Of a stretch of DNA of 64,000 nucleotides, positions 25,243 to 33,545 are shown piece after piece. Below the pieces are notes generated by a model, which saw only the letters and a list, made by a program, of their open reading frames with translations, was not told the origin of the DNA and made no database searches. Each line of letters starts with the position of its first letter. Within the stretch, counting starts at the first letter, position 1. A program made the position numbers and the translations under genes. This DNA comes from UBA7378 sp049611805 (GTDB lineage Bacteria > Pseudomonadota > Alphaproteobacteria > RS24): contig JBMZAX010000007.1 in NCBI GenBank assembly GCA_049611805.1, positions 1 to 64,000 on the forward strand, in the 5' to 3' direction.

Positions 25243-26223
25243 ATGAGTAAATCCAAAGGCATTAACCGGGTTTTGACACTGGAATTGGCGCGTGTGACCG
25301 AACGCGCGGCGGTTGCGGCGGCGGGCTTGATCGGTCGCGGCGATGAGAAGGCCGCAGACCAAGCCGCGGTAGATGCCATGCGTCGGGAACTCAACTCTCT
25401 GGAGATTGACGGCGAGGTTGTCATTGGTGAGGGCGAGCGCGACGAAGCGCCAATGCTCTATATCGGTGAAAAGGTCGGCAAGGGCAAAGGCCCCAAGGTT
25501 GATATTGCACTGGACCCGCTGGAGGGCACGACGCTGACAGCCAAAGGCATGCCAAACGCGCTTGCCGTGGTTGCCATGGCTGAAGCCGGCAGCCTGCTGA
25601 ATGCGCCCGATGCCTATATGGATAAAATCGCGCTGGGCGGCAATTATCCTGACGATATTGTCGATTTGGATGCGACACCTGAAGAAAATGTGAAAGCGGT
25701 TGCCAAGGCAAAAGGCGTCGGGGTTGAGCTGATTAATGTGTGCATTCTCGACCGCCCGCGCCATGCCGACATGATCGCGCAAGTGCGCGAATGTGGCGCG
25801 CGCGTCACCCTCATCACCGATGGCGACATTGCCGGTGTTATTCACACAACCGACCCGTCGACCGGCATTGACCTTTATATGGGCACGGGCGGGGCACCCG
25901 AAGGCGTGCTGGCGGCGGCTGCATTGCGTTGCACGGGCGGCCAGATGCAGGGGCGGCTGGTGCTTGATGGCGACGACCAGAAAGCGCGCGCCCGCAAAAT
26001 GGGAATTACCGATTTCGACCGCAAATACAAGGTCGACGAAATGGCAAAGGGCGATGTCGTGCTTTCGGCGACGGGCGTGACATCGGGGTCGATGCTGTCG
26101 GGCATATCGCATCAAAATGGCGTTATCTGGACAGAAACCCTGCTGATGCGCTCATCGACCGGCACCATTCGCTGGATTAAAGCGTGCCATGCCAACAGGG
26201 ATAAATTCCACCTGAATGATTGA
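25243..26223 (+). CDS. glpX: Fructose-1,6-bisphosphatase class II
   Basis: Gluconeogenic phosphatase of the GlpX type. The 326-residue protein shows GEVVIGEGERDEAPMLYIGE and ALDPLEGTTLTAKGMPNA, which carry the metal-binding acidic residues, then YMGTGGAPEGVLAAAALRC. GGAGAGG precedes the ATG. Lies in the alphaproteobacterial hom-glpX-recJ order and overlaps recJ by 8 bp. Confidence 0.95.
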   Translation: MSKSKGINRVLTLELARVTERAAVAAAGLIGRGDEKAADQAAVDAMRRELNSLEIDGEVVIGEGERDEAPMLYIGEKVGKGKGPKVDIALDPLEGTTLTAKGMPNALAVVAMAEAGSLLNAPDAYMDKIALGGNYPDDIVDLDATPEENVKAVAKAKGVGVELINVCILDRPRHADMIAQVRECGARVTLITDGDIAGVIHTTDPSTGIDLYMGTGGAPEGVLAAAALRCTGGQMQGRLVLDGDDQKARARKMGITDFDRKYKVDEMAKGDVVLSATGVTSGSMLSGISHQNGVIWTETLLMRSSTGTIRWIKACHANRDKFHLND

Positions 26224-28006
26224 GACGACAGACCAGGCAGCTTTGGGGGTTTCGCGTTCGGCGGCCGGGCAGGTCTGGAAGTTTCGTCCAAGCGATGATC
26301 GTCTCGTGCTGGCCATGTGCCAGCGTCACACCATACCGGATATTTTGGCGCGCCTGCTGGTGGCGCGCGGGGTTGCGCTGGAAGATGTGCCGAGCTATTT
26401 GGAGCCGCGCCTGCGCGATCTTCTGCCCGATCCGTCCTGCCTGACGGATATGGACAAGGCGGCCGAGCGTCTGGCGCTTGCGGTTGAGCATGATGAGAAC
26501 ATAGCCGTCTTCGGCGATTATGATGTTGACGGGGCAACCTCCTCGGCAGTTCTGTCGCGCTATTTCGCACAGCTCGGCAAGCACTTGCGGGTGTATATTC
26601 CCGACCGCCAGAAAGAGGGTTATGGGCCGAATATTGACGCCTTCCGCCAATTGCAGGAGGAGGGGCACAACCTCATTGTGACCGTCGATTGTGGCACCAT
26701 GGCGCATGACACGCTGGCCGCGGCGCATGCGTCGGGCATTGACGTGATTGTCGCCGACCATCACCAGACGGGCGGCGGCTTGCCGACCTGTTTTGCGCTG
26801 GTCAATCCCCGCCGCGCCGATGATACGAGCGGTCTGGGTCATCTCGCCGCGGTCGGGGTTACGTTTTTGCTGGTGGTTGCGGTGAACAGATGTTTGCGCC
26901 GCAGCGGATATTTCGACACGCGCGATGAGCCGGATGTGCTGGGTCTGTTGGACATGGTGGCGCTGGGCACGGTGTGCGATGTCGTGCCCTTGCAGGGGCT
27001 GAACCGCGCTCTGGTGCGCCAAGGCATGGCGGTGGCCGCGCAAACCGGCAATGAGGGAATTCGCGCGCTGGCGCGTGTGTCGCGCGCAAACCAGCAATTG
27101 GGCACTTATGAATTTGGCTATCAGCTGGGCCCGCGCCTCAATGCCGGAGGTCGCGTCGGTGAAGCTTCGCTTGGGGTGCGTTTGCTGTCGACCGAAAGCA
27201 GCGAGGAAGCCAGCGGGTTCGCCATGCGGCTTGACGATCTGAACACCGAGCGGCGCGCCATTGAAGCCGAGGTTTTGTCCGAAGCCATGCATGATGCGGA
27301 GACCAAAATTGCCGCGCATAATGCGCCGCCGCCGTTTTTTCTGGCCGCGCGCGAGGGGTGGCATCCGGGGGTCATCGGTATTGTGGCCGGACGCGTGAAG
27401 GACAAGTTTCACCGACCGAGTTTTGTCATCGCGCTTGACGAAACCGGCCTCGGCAAGGGGTCGGCCCGCTCAATCTCCGGCATTGATGTCGGTCGCCTGA
27501 TTGCCGGTGCGGTGGATCGCGGCCTGATCGAAGCCGGTGGCGGGCACGCCATGGCCGCGGGCCTCACCTTGCGCGCCGAGCAAATGGCGGGGTTTGAAGC
27601 CTATTTGACGCAAGAGCTGGGCGACCTGGCGCTGGACGGCCCGCGCGACCTTTGGCTTGATGCCACTTTGTCGCCTGCCGCGGCCAATACCGACCTGCTT
27701 GAACTGATACAAAAGGCCGGCCCATTTGGTGCGGGCAATGCCGAACCGCGCTTTGTTTTTCCGGCGGTGCGGGTCGTTCAATCCGATATTGTGGGCGACG
27801 GGCATGTGCGCTGTATTCTTGCCGGTCGTGAGGGTGGACGGCTGAAAGCCATTGCTTTTTCGAGTGTGCCGGAGAGCGTGCGTGCGCTTCTCACCAAGCC
27901 GCCATCGCTATGTCATATCGCCGGTTTTTTGCGCGCCGATAACTGGAACGGACGCAATGATGTGCAACTGATGGTGCATGATGCCGCATATGCTGACAGT
28001 GCTTGA
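26216..28006 (+). CDS. recJ: Single-stranded-DNA-specific exonuclease RecJ
   Basis: 5'-3' exonuclease of recombination and mismatch repair. The 596-residue protein has the DHH motifs: AVFGDYDVDGATSSAVL, IVTVDCGTMAHDTLA, VIVADHHQTG, then the DHHA1 domain with LAAREGWHPGVIGIVAGRV and GGHAMAAGLTL and a C-terminal OB fold. The start overlaps the glpX stop region. Confidence 0.96.
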   Translation: MIETTDQAALGVSRSAAGQVWKFRPSDDRLVLAMCQRHTIPDILARLLVARGVALEDVPSYLEPRLRDLLPDPSCLTDMDKAAERLALAVEHDENIAVFGDYDVDGATSSAVLSRYFAQLGKHLRVYIPDRQKEGYGPNIDAFRQLQEEGHNLIVTVDCGTMAHDTLAAAHASGIDVIVADHHQTGGGLPTCFALVNPRRADDTSGLGHLAAVGVTFLLVVAVNRCLRRSGYFDTRDEPDVLGLLDMVALGTVCDVVPLQGLNRALVRQGMAVAAQTGNEGIRALARVSRANQQLGTYEFGYQLGPRLNAGGRVGEASLGVRLLSTESSEEASGFAMRLDDLNTERRAIEAEVLSEAMHDAETKIAAHNAPPPFFLAAREGWHPGVIGIVAGRVKDKFHRPSFVIALDETGLGKGSARSISGIDVGRLIAGAVDRGLIEAGGGHAMAAGLTLRAEQMAGFEAYLTQELGDLALDGPRDLWLDATLSPAAANTDLLELIQKAGPFGAGNAEPRFVFPAVRVVQSDIVGDGHVRCILAGREGGRLKAIAFSSVPESVRALLTKPPSLCHIAGFLRADNWNGRNDVQLMVHDAAYADSA

Positions 28007-28052
28007 AATCCGCTAGAAATGTGAGTATATCAAGTCGTTCTAAAGCCATAGA

Positions 28053-28127
28053 GCGCCCTTCGTCTATCGGTTAGGACGCCAGGTTTTCAACCTGGAAAGA
28101 GGGGTTCGATTCCCCTAGGGCGTGCCA
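28053..28127 (+). tRNA. tRNA-Glu(TTC)
   Basis: A 75-base cloverleaf with acceptor GCGCCCT/AGGGCGT (first pair G-T), anticodon stem CCAGG/CCTGG around loop TTTTCAA (anticodon TTC), T-arm GGGGTTCGATTCCCC and encoded GCCA end. Confidence 0.95.
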
Positions 28128-28166
28128 TGGCTTTTTGAACTTCCCGAATTTATTGCGCTGCCCGAT

Positions 28167-28808
28167 TTATTTCGCGGATTGATAGACGGTGTCGTCACCG
28201 TCCCATACCGCTTCGATGAACTGGTCGCGCCCCGAACGATAGCGGTAATATTTATATTTCAGCGGGCTTTTGAGATAATAGTCCTGATGATACGCCTCGG
28301 CGACGTAAAACGCCGATGCCGGTTCGATGGACGTTGCAATCGGCGTATCGAATTTGCCCGAAGCATCAAGCGCTTTCACACCGCCTTCGGCCAGCCGCCG
28401 TTGTTCGGCATCCACATAGTAAATCGCGGACCCGTATTGCCGGCCCCGATCGACAAAACTGCCGGTTGCATCTGACGGGTCGTGCATGCGCCAAAACGCG
28501 CTCAGAAGTTTTTGGTAGCTGACGCGGGCAGGGTCGAAAACGACTTTGACGGTTTCGCGGTGCTGGGTTCTGCCCGACGCGACATCATTATAGGAGGGAT
28601 TGGCTTTTTCGCCGCCCATGAAACCGGAGATGACTTCGGAAACACCGTCAATTTTTTCAAAATCGGTTTCGGTGCACCAGAAGCATCCGCCGGCGAAATA
28701 GGCCGTCTGCATGTCAGGCTCCGCCGATGCGGGTGTGCTTGTCAGTGTGAAGTAAACAAGGCCCAAAAGGGCGATGCGCGAAAGTGTGTTTTTCTGTTTG
28801 TTTTTCAT
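28167..28808 (-). CDS. msrA: Exported peptide methionine sulfoxide reductase MsrA
   Basis: Repairs oxidised methionine (S-sulfoxide) in proteins. The 213-residue precursor has a signal peptide (KNKQKNTLSRIALLGLVYFT, ending TPASA) so it acts in the envelope. The catalytic motif is GGCFWCTE, followed by GVSEVISGFMGGE and the GRTQHRETVKVVFD strand. There is no cysteine near the C-terminus, so recycling must use the second Cys of the motif or an external thiol. The start at 28808 overlaps the upstream gene by 4 bp (ATGA) and sets the signal peptide at the N-terminus; the longer opening to 28898 is rejected. Confidence 0.93.
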   Translation of the reverse strand: MKNKQKNTLSRIALLGLVYFTLTSTPASAEPDMQTAYFAGGCFWCTETDFEKIDGVSEVISGFMGGEKANPSYNDVASGRTQHRETVKVVFDPARVSYQKLLSAFWRMHDPSDATGSFVDRGRQYGSAIYYVDAEQRRLAEGGVKALDASGKFDTPIATSIEPASAFYVAEAYHQDYYLKSPLKYKYYRYRSGRDQFIEAVWDGDDTVYQSAK

Positions 28809-29467
28809 GGGTTCTTTTTCGCTGAGGTTTGAGGCTTTTTTGTGGCCGATGGGAAAACCGGTGTCCATATGCGCGCGCGCTCTTTGCCGGCAAGCCATGC
28901 TTCCCTGTCGAGGCGGGCCTCAAGCGCGTCGATGGCCCCTTGCGCCAGAACCGGCGCGCCAAGGTTCAAACGTGTCGGGTTGGTCAGATATAAATGCGCC
29001 CATTTTGCCGCCTCAACGGGGTCGCGATCGGGGCCAAGATTGGCGGCATAAAGCGCAACCAGAATGCCTTGTGCCTTGAAGCCGCCACTTTGTGCGGCGG
29101 TCAGGATCCATTTCAATCCGCTTTGGAAATTATCCTTGGCAAAAATCATGTCGCGTGCAGGCGGCGCGGCGCGGTCTTCGGGCATGCCTGCCAATGTCAG
29201 CAGGCATTCACCCAACGCCGTTTGTGCTTCTTCATAGCCGAGCCCCAGCGAGGCAATTGGATAAAGCTTGGCCGTTGCCGCTTCGCAATTTCCTTCATAT
29301 TTCAAAATGAAACCGTCCCAATAAGGGTCGAGGCGCGCCGCGCGTTCGGCACGGCGTTGGCGCAATTCATCGCTGAGTTGCCGGTCGCTCACCTGGGCCG
29401 ACACATCCACCACGCCCGCTAGCAAGAGCAGGCAAATGACCACGCATTTTTGCAAGCGTGTTACCAC
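28805..29467 (-). CDS. Exported Sel1-like repeat protein
   Basis: A 220-residue exported protein of unknown role. A signal peptide (VTRLQKCVVICLLLLAGVV, ending VSAQ) is followed by helical repeats; the segment LKWILTAAQSGGFKAQGILVALY and the next EAAKWAHLYLTNPT resemble Sel1/TPR repeats. The GTG at 29467 gives the best signal peptide; an ATG-equivalent at 29494 would overlap the glyoxalase gene by 34 bp. The stop overlaps msrA and the 5' end overlaps the glyoxalase stop, so the three form one minus-strand operon. Confidence 0.72.
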   Translation of the reverse strand: MVTRLQKCVVICLLLLAGVVDVSAQVSDRQLSDELRQRRAERAARLDPYWDGFILKYEGNCEAATAKLYPIASLGLGYEEAQTALGECLLTLAGMPEDRAAPPARDMIFAKDNFQSGLKWILTAAQSGGFKAQGILVALYAANLGPDRDPVEAAKWAHLYLTNPTRLNLGAPVLAQGAIDALEARLDREAWLAGKERARIWTPVFPSATKKPQTSAKKNP

Positions 29468-29880
29468 GCGCCGGTATTTTCCATGGAGGCCCATGGTTCG
29501 GTTGCCGGAAGCGGTTCGCCGGCCTGCAGCAGTTCAATCGACACATTGTCGGGCGAGCGCACAAAGGCCATGCGCCCGTCGCGCGGCGGCCGGTTGATGA
29601 CAATGCCGGCATCGGAGAGTTTCCGGCAGGTGGCGTAAATATCCTCGACTTCATAGGCGAGGTGGCCGAAATTGCGGCCTTCGCCCAGCGTTTCCGGATC
29701 CCAATTATGGGTCAGTTCAATCTGCGCTTCGGGTTGGCCGGGCGGGGCCAGAAACACCAGTGTGAAGCGGCCCTCTTCAATATCGAAGCGCCCCATATTT
29801 TCCAGCCCCAAATGGGTGCAGTAAAACTCCAAAGACCGATCGAGATCGGTGACACGAACCATAGTATGCAGATATTTCAT
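29461..29880 (-). CDS. gloA: Lactoylglutathione lyase / glyoxalase-fold protein
   Basis: Isomerises the methylglyoxal-glutathione adduct to lactoylglutathione. The 139-residue protein starts KYLHTMVRVTDLDRSLEFY, has the ELTHNWDPETLGEGRNFGHLAYEV segment with metal ligands and FVRSPDNVSIELLQ at the end. GGGGAG precedes ATG 29880. Residue pattern matches the nickel/short GloA type. First gene of the operon with the Sel1-like protein and msrA, a stress-repair grouping. Confidence 0.87.
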   Translation of the reverse strand: MKYLHTMVRVTDLDRSLEFYCTHLGLENMGRFDIEEGRFTLVFLAPPGQPEAQIELTHNWDPETLGEGRNFGHLAYEVEDIYATCRKLSDAGIVINRPPRDGRMAFVRSPDNVSIELLQAGEPLPATEPWASMENTGAW

Positions 29881-29991
29881 GGCAGATGCTCCCCAGATGA
29901 CATTTATGGGAATTTGCCACACTATTTGGCGTTTGACTACACGCCTGAGTGCTTGCACTCTCTAGCGTGTAACAAGTAGCGGTATTGGGGC

Positions 29992-30882
29992 ATGCATTAC
30001 GATATTGAATTCAAATCTCAAAACGACACCTGCGCCGGACGATTATATGTGCCGGACGGAGAACGCCGCGCACGCGCAATTGTTCTTGCCCACGGGCTGT
30101 GCGGCACGGCTGACAGCGGCCTTTATGAAATGGCGGACGGCTTTGCTCAGAACGGCTTTCACGCACTGGTTTTCGACTATCGGAATTTTGGCAAGAGCGG
30201 CGGCAAAAAACGCCAGCACATTTCCGTTCCGATGCAACGTGAAGACTGGAAAGCGGCGCTGGACTGTATTCGCGGCCTTGAAAATATCGACCCCGACCGC
30301 ATAGGGCTCTGGGGGTTTTCGTTTTCGGGCGGGCATGTGCTTTACACGGCTTGCGACAATGCGTGCGTGCGTGCCGTGGTCTCGCAAGCTCCGGTCATGG
30401 ATGTGCATTTGTCTTTCGTGCTGGGTGATTTGTGGCGCGGCGAAAAAGCGACGCAGGAATTGTACAAGCAGATTTCCGGCAATCTTTTGCGTTTCATGAC
30501 CGGGCGAAAAATCGGCTATGTTGCTGCCGTGCCGGAGGGCGACGCATATCCGGTCATGCTCAGTGCCCCCGAAGCGTCCGAATATTTGGCGATTGCCGGG
30601 CCGAGCTTTGAAAATCGCATCTCGATAGACAGTTTTTTCTCCGGAAAGCTGGACAAGAACAATCCCACGGAATTATCCGATGTTCTGATGACGCCGACCC
30701 TCATTCAAGTCGGCACAAAAGACGAGATGTCGCCGCAAGAGCCCATAAACACCTTTGTTCGACGCACCGGCCCGTTTGTCACCGCATCTTCCTATGATTG
30801 CGGGCATTTCGGCATGCTGCGCGGCCATTTGCGCCGGCGCGCCATTGCCGAAGCCGTCAGCCATTTCGACAGGTTTTTGTGA
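29992..30882 (+). CDS. Alpha/beta hydrolase
   Basis: A 296-residue hydrolase. The oxyanion region is VLAHGLCGTADSG (about 32-43), the nucleophile elbow GLWGFSFSGGHVL puts Ser at about 110, the acid is probably Asp in VGTKDEMSPQE and the base His in CGHFGM. It resembles the serine-aminopeptidase/dienelactone-hydrolase-like group with a helical cap between residues 130 and 200. Substrate unknown; ester or lactone hydrolysis is possible. It is followed within 2 bp by the sirtuin gene. Confidence 0.85.
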   Translation: MHYDIEFKSQNDTCAGRLYVPDGERRARAIVLAHGLCGTADSGLYEMADGFAQNGFHALVFDYRNFGKSGGKKRQHISVPMQREDWKAALDCIRGLENIDPDRIGLWGFSFSGGHVLYTACDNACVRAVVSQAPVMDVHLSFVLGDLWRGEKATQELYKQISGNLLRFMTGRKIGYVAAVPEGDAYPVMLSAPEASEYLAIAGPSFENRISIDSFFSGKLDKNNPTELSDVLMTPTLIQVGTKDEMSPQEPINTFVRRTGPFVTASSYDCGHFGMLRGHLRRRAIAEAVSHFDRFL

Positions 30883-30884
30883 GC

Positions 30885-31634
30885 ATGGACGTAACCTTGA
30901 GGCAATGGGTGGATGAAGCCGAACGCGTGGTGGTTTTTACCGGCGCGGGCATGAGCACGGAAAGCGGCATTCCGGATTTCCGCAGTCCGGGCGGGGTGTG
31001 GACGCGCATGCAGCCGATCATGTTTCAGGATTTTCTCGCCAGCGAAGAAATGCGCATCGAGGCGTGGCGGCGCAAAATTGCCGTTGATGCCGAGATTGGC
31101 GGGGCAGAGCCCAATAAGGGCCACAAAGCCATCGCGCAACTTGTGGCGCAGGGCAAAATTACGCATGTGATTACGCAGAATATCGACAATTTGCACCAGC
31201 AATCGGGCATTGAGGCGGAAAAAATCATCGAGCTGCACGGCAATGGCACTTATGCGACCTGTCTGGATTGCGGCTTGCGGCATGAGCTGGAACAGGTCAA
31301 GCAGGCGTTTATTGCCGCCGGTGAAAAAACCGCGCCCGGCTGTCAAGATTGCGGGGGCTGGGTGAAATCGGCGACGATTTCCTTCGGTCAGTCCATGCCG
31401 GAGGCTGAAATGCGCCGCGCCGAGTCCGCCACTTTGGGGTGCGATTTGTTCATCGCCATCGGGTCGTCTTTGCAGGTGATGCCGGCGGCGGGGTTTCCGG
31501 TTCTGGCGCGGCATAATGGTGCGCGCCTCGTCATCATCAACCGCGAACCGACAGATTTGGACGCGACCGCAGATCTCGTTCTCAATGCCGAAATCGGCGA
31601 GGTGTTATCAAGCCTCGTCGGGCTAAATAGCTGA
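30885..31634 (+). CDS. cobB: NAD-dependent protein deacylase (sirtuin)
   Basis: Removes acyl groups from lysine using NAD. The 249-residue protein has VVFTGAGMSTESGIPDFRS at the start, TQNIDNLHQQSG, the catalytic ELHGN (His about 118), a zinc site with Cys126-x2-Cys129 and Cys153-x2-Cys156, and GSSLQVMPAAGFP plus IINREPTDLD near the end. ATG 30885 is close behind the hydrolase stop; a start at 30798 lies inside that gene. Confidence 0.93.
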   Translation: MDVTLRQWVDEAERVVVFTGAGMSTESGIPDFRSPGGVWTRMQPIMFQDFLASEEMRIEAWRRKIAVDAEIGGAEPNKGHKAIAQLVAQGKITHVITQNIDNLHQQSGIEAEKIIELHGNGTYATCLDCGLRHELEQVKQAFIAAGEKTAPGCQDCGGWVKSATISFGQSMPEAEMRRAESATLGCDLFIAIGSSLQVMPAAGFPVLARHNGARLVIINREPTDLDATADLVLNAEIGEVLSSLVGLNS

Positions 31635-31696
31635 TATTCAATTAAAACCGTAAAGCAATGCTCCAAGGTTAAGCTTTTGTTAGGCTTAATGGGTGA

Positions 31697-31726
31697 TTGT
31701 TGGTTTACGCCGGTAATTTCTATGCT
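31697..31726 (+). promoter_or_regulatory. Candidate promoter of the cold-shock gene
   Basis: TTGTTG (31697-31702), an 18-base spacer and TATGCT (31721-31726). This gives a leader of about 50 bases before the ATG, in an AT-rich stretch. Cold-shock genes often carry structured leaders, but no fold is proposed here. Confidence 0.4.
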
Positions 31727-31783
31727 AGTCTTTATGAGGTAAAGCGTAAAAACCAAAGAAAAAAAATAACGTAGAGGTTTTAC

Positions 31784-32374
31784 ATGTCTTCCGTAGATAC
31801 CGCCGGGGAAGTGGCGGATGAGGCTGTTCCCGTTGACGGAACGGTCAAGTGGTTCGACCCCGTCAAAGGGTATGGGTTTGTGGTCCCCAAAGAAGGGGGT
31901 GTTGATATCCTTGTTCACCATTCGACATTGCGCCGTGGCGGGCACGATATATTGTATCCCGGCGCGCGCATAAAATGCACCATTGTTGAACGCGCACAAG
32001 GCTTGCAGGCCGACCGCATCATCGCTGTCGACAATAGCGAAGCGCATTTGCCGCATAATAATCCGCGCCCGACATCATTGCTTTCCGAGATTGACGATGT
32101 TTCCGATTTTGAACGCGCCGTCGTGAAGTGGTTTAACCGGCTTCGCGGGTTCGGTTTCGTCAATACGGAAGAAAACGGGCCGGATATTTTCGTGCATATG
32201 GAAGTTTTGCGAAACGCCGGTATCGAAGTGCTTGTGCCCGGTCAGTTCATTATGGTGCGCTATGGGCGCGGGCCCAAGGGGTTGATGGCGGCAGATGTCA
32301 AACGCATTGACAGCGCCACCAGTGTTCAGACCGAAGAGGTTGACGCCCCGCCCGCCACTCCGGATACCGAATAA
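31784..32374 (+). CDS. Cold-shock protein with two CSD domains
   Basis: An RNA/DNA chaperone of 196 residues. Domain one (about 17-85) has GTVKWFDPVKGYGFVVP and DILVHHSTLRRGG; domain two (about 110-180) has AVVKWFNRLRGFGFVNT and DIFVHMEVLR. Both RNP1-like (KGYGFV, RGFGFV) and RNP2-like motifs are intact. Double cold-shock domains are characteristic of alphaproteobacteria. A short proline-rich tail ends the protein. Confidence 0.93.
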   Translation: MSSVDTAGEVADEAVPVDGTVKWFDPVKGYGFVVPKEGGVDILVHHSTLRRGGHDILYPGARIKCTIVERAQGLQADRIIAVDNSEAHLPHNNPRPTSLLSEIDDVSDFERAVVKWFNRLRGFGFVNTEENGPDIFVHMEVLRNAGIEVLVPGQFIMVRYGRGPKGLMAADVKRIDSATSVQTEEVDAPPATPDTE

Positions 32375-32431
32375 ACCATGCTCTGCCGTGCAGGGGTTGT
32401 CGCAGGCTTCGGCTTGTGGCAGTGATGGCGC

Positions 32432-32902
32432 ATGTCAGAACACAGCCCCGATACGAAACCAGATAAAGATTTTGAAATAAACGCCCCCGAACCTTTTCGG
32501 CTGAGCGTTCGGCGCGGGCCGTTCACCACGCATAATGGCCCATGGTATCATTGGGCCGACGGTGAAACCTTCCGGCAGGGGGTAAGATTGCAACGCCGCC
32601 ATTGCAACAGCCGCGATATTTGTCATGGCGGGTTTTTGTGCTCGCTGGCCGACGGTTTGGCGGCGACGGCGGTGTTCCGCAATTTGAATCGCAGTTCGGT
32701 TACCATGAAGCTCAACACCGAATTTCTGGGCTCGGCGCGTGCGGGTGACTGGTTGCAGGGCACGGGCTGGCTGGTGCGCGCGACACGGCGTATGGCCTTT
32801 GTTGAGGCGCGCGGCTGGGTCGGCGAGGCTGTCGACATGCCGGAGACGAATTTTGTGTTCACCGCCAGTGCGGTTTTCCGCCTGTTTGATCCGGCCGATT
32901 AA
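32432..32902 (+). CDS. PaaI-type acyl-CoA thioesterase
   Basis: A 156-residue hot-dog fold thioesterase. The conserved motif is ICHGGFLCSLADGLAATAV, preceded by an N-terminal extension (SEHSPDTKPDKDFE) and followed by NTEFLGSARAGDWLQGTG. It probably hydrolyses a small or aromatic acyl-CoA; the exact substrate is unclear. Located 57 bp after the cold-shock gene. Confidence 0.82.
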   Translation: MSEHSPDTKPDKDFEINAPEPFRLSVRRGPFTTHNGPWYHWADGETFRQGVRLQRRHCNSRDICHGGFLCSLADGLAATAVFRNLNRSSVTMKLNTEFLGSARAGDWLQGTGWLVRATRRMAFVEARGWVGEAVDMPETNFVFTASAVFRLFDPAD

Positions 32903-32970
32903 GCGCGCCGCATATTCCAGTTTTTTGCGTGCTTGAAACCGATTTCATTTCCTTGTATCGATAGCTCCGT

Positions 32971-33047
32971 CGGGGCATGGCGCAGTCTGGTAGCGCACCT
33001 GGTTTGGGACCAGGGGGTCGCAAGTTCGAATCTTGCTGCCCCGACCA
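32971..33047 (+). tRNA. tRNA-Pro(TGG)
   Basis: A 77-base cloverleaf: acceptor CGGGGCA/TGCCCCG, D-arm GGTAGCGC, anticodon stem CCTGG/CCAGG with loop TTTGGGA (anticodon TGG), T-arm AAGTTCGAATC and encoded CCA. Its last 14 bases recur at 36044-36057, so this tRNA is an integration target. Confidence 0.96.
33034..33047 (+). repeat. Left attachment-site repeat (tRNA-Pro TGG 3' end)
   Basis: TGCTGCCCCGACCA, the last 14 bases of the tRNA, identical to 36044-36057. Confidence 0.78.
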
Positions 33048-33171
33048 TTGTTGGCTGTTGTCCGTTTTGTCTGTTGATCGCAGAAACCAGCCATTTTTGC
33101 AAAATTCTGAGGCTTACAGCACTTTGATCGAGTGGACTGGAGTAGACAAAATCAACAAAAAATCGGCAGAC

Positions 33172-33217
33172 TTACGCCAATTTAAGCAAGATTGGCGTAA
33201 AAATTGGCGTAATCAAC
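33172..33217. repeat. Arm-site-like decamers near the left end of the element
   Basis: TTACGCCAAT (33172-33181, inverted) is followed by two direct copies of ATTGGCGTAA at 33191-33200 and 33203-33212, then TCAAC. The same paired layout is at 35974-36000 near the other end. Confidence 0.7.
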
Positions 33218-33218
33218 A

Positions 33219-33545
33219 CTACCTATCGACGGCTGATCGGAGGTAGTCGGGTGATAGGTGCATGTAATTTTTTTCGACTGTTTTCATCGTATCGCCTAAA
33301 AATCCTGCAATTACATTCATAGCGACGCCATCTTCTGCGGCGTGTGTTGCCCATGTATGTCGAAAAACATGAGGGTGTAAATGAGGCATACCCATGCCAG
33401 CAGCCCAATTCTATAACTTCTCGAAGGGATCGCGTTTGTAACCGCATACCAGCTGGTCAGGTTCGCCCCGGTGCGGAAACAAAACACGCTCTAGAGTGTT
33501 CGACATCGGAAGAACAGGGCGGCGCAGAGCCTGAACTAACCCCGA
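33219..33545 (-). pseudogene. Tyrosine integrase, 3' remnant with an in-frame amber stop
   Basis: The minus frame from 33545 to the TAG at 33219-33221 spells the C-terminal catalytic part of a phage-type tyrosine recombinase: MSNTLERVLFPHRGEPDQL, then HLHPHVFRHTWATHAAED (box II His-x-x-Arg), VIAGFLGDTMKTVEKNYMHL with the nucleophile-position Tyr, ending DYLRSAVDR. A TAG at 33411-33413 interrupts it in frame just before the catalytic block. The 5' two thirds are gone: the frame begins at the stop codon of the monooxygenase. It therefore cannot yield an active enzyme. It is adjacent to the tRNA, as integrase genes usually are. Confidence 0.85.

Noticed and set aside
24301..26115. A 604-codon open frame on the minus strand
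   Set aside because: It lies antisense to hom and glpX, spans their boundary and reads as low-complexity, His/Arg/Gln-rich sequence typical of GC-rich antisense frames.
26177..27412. 411-codon minus frame over recJ
   Set aside because: Antisense to well-supported recJ motifs and lacking any recognisable domain.
32381..32428. 15-codon frame between the cold-shock and thioesterase genes
   Set aside because: No ribosome-binding site and too short to judge; probably chance.
33223..33447. 74-codon minus frame within the integrase relic
   Set aside because: It is the wrong frame; the neighbouring frame spells integrase motifs, with only one stop.
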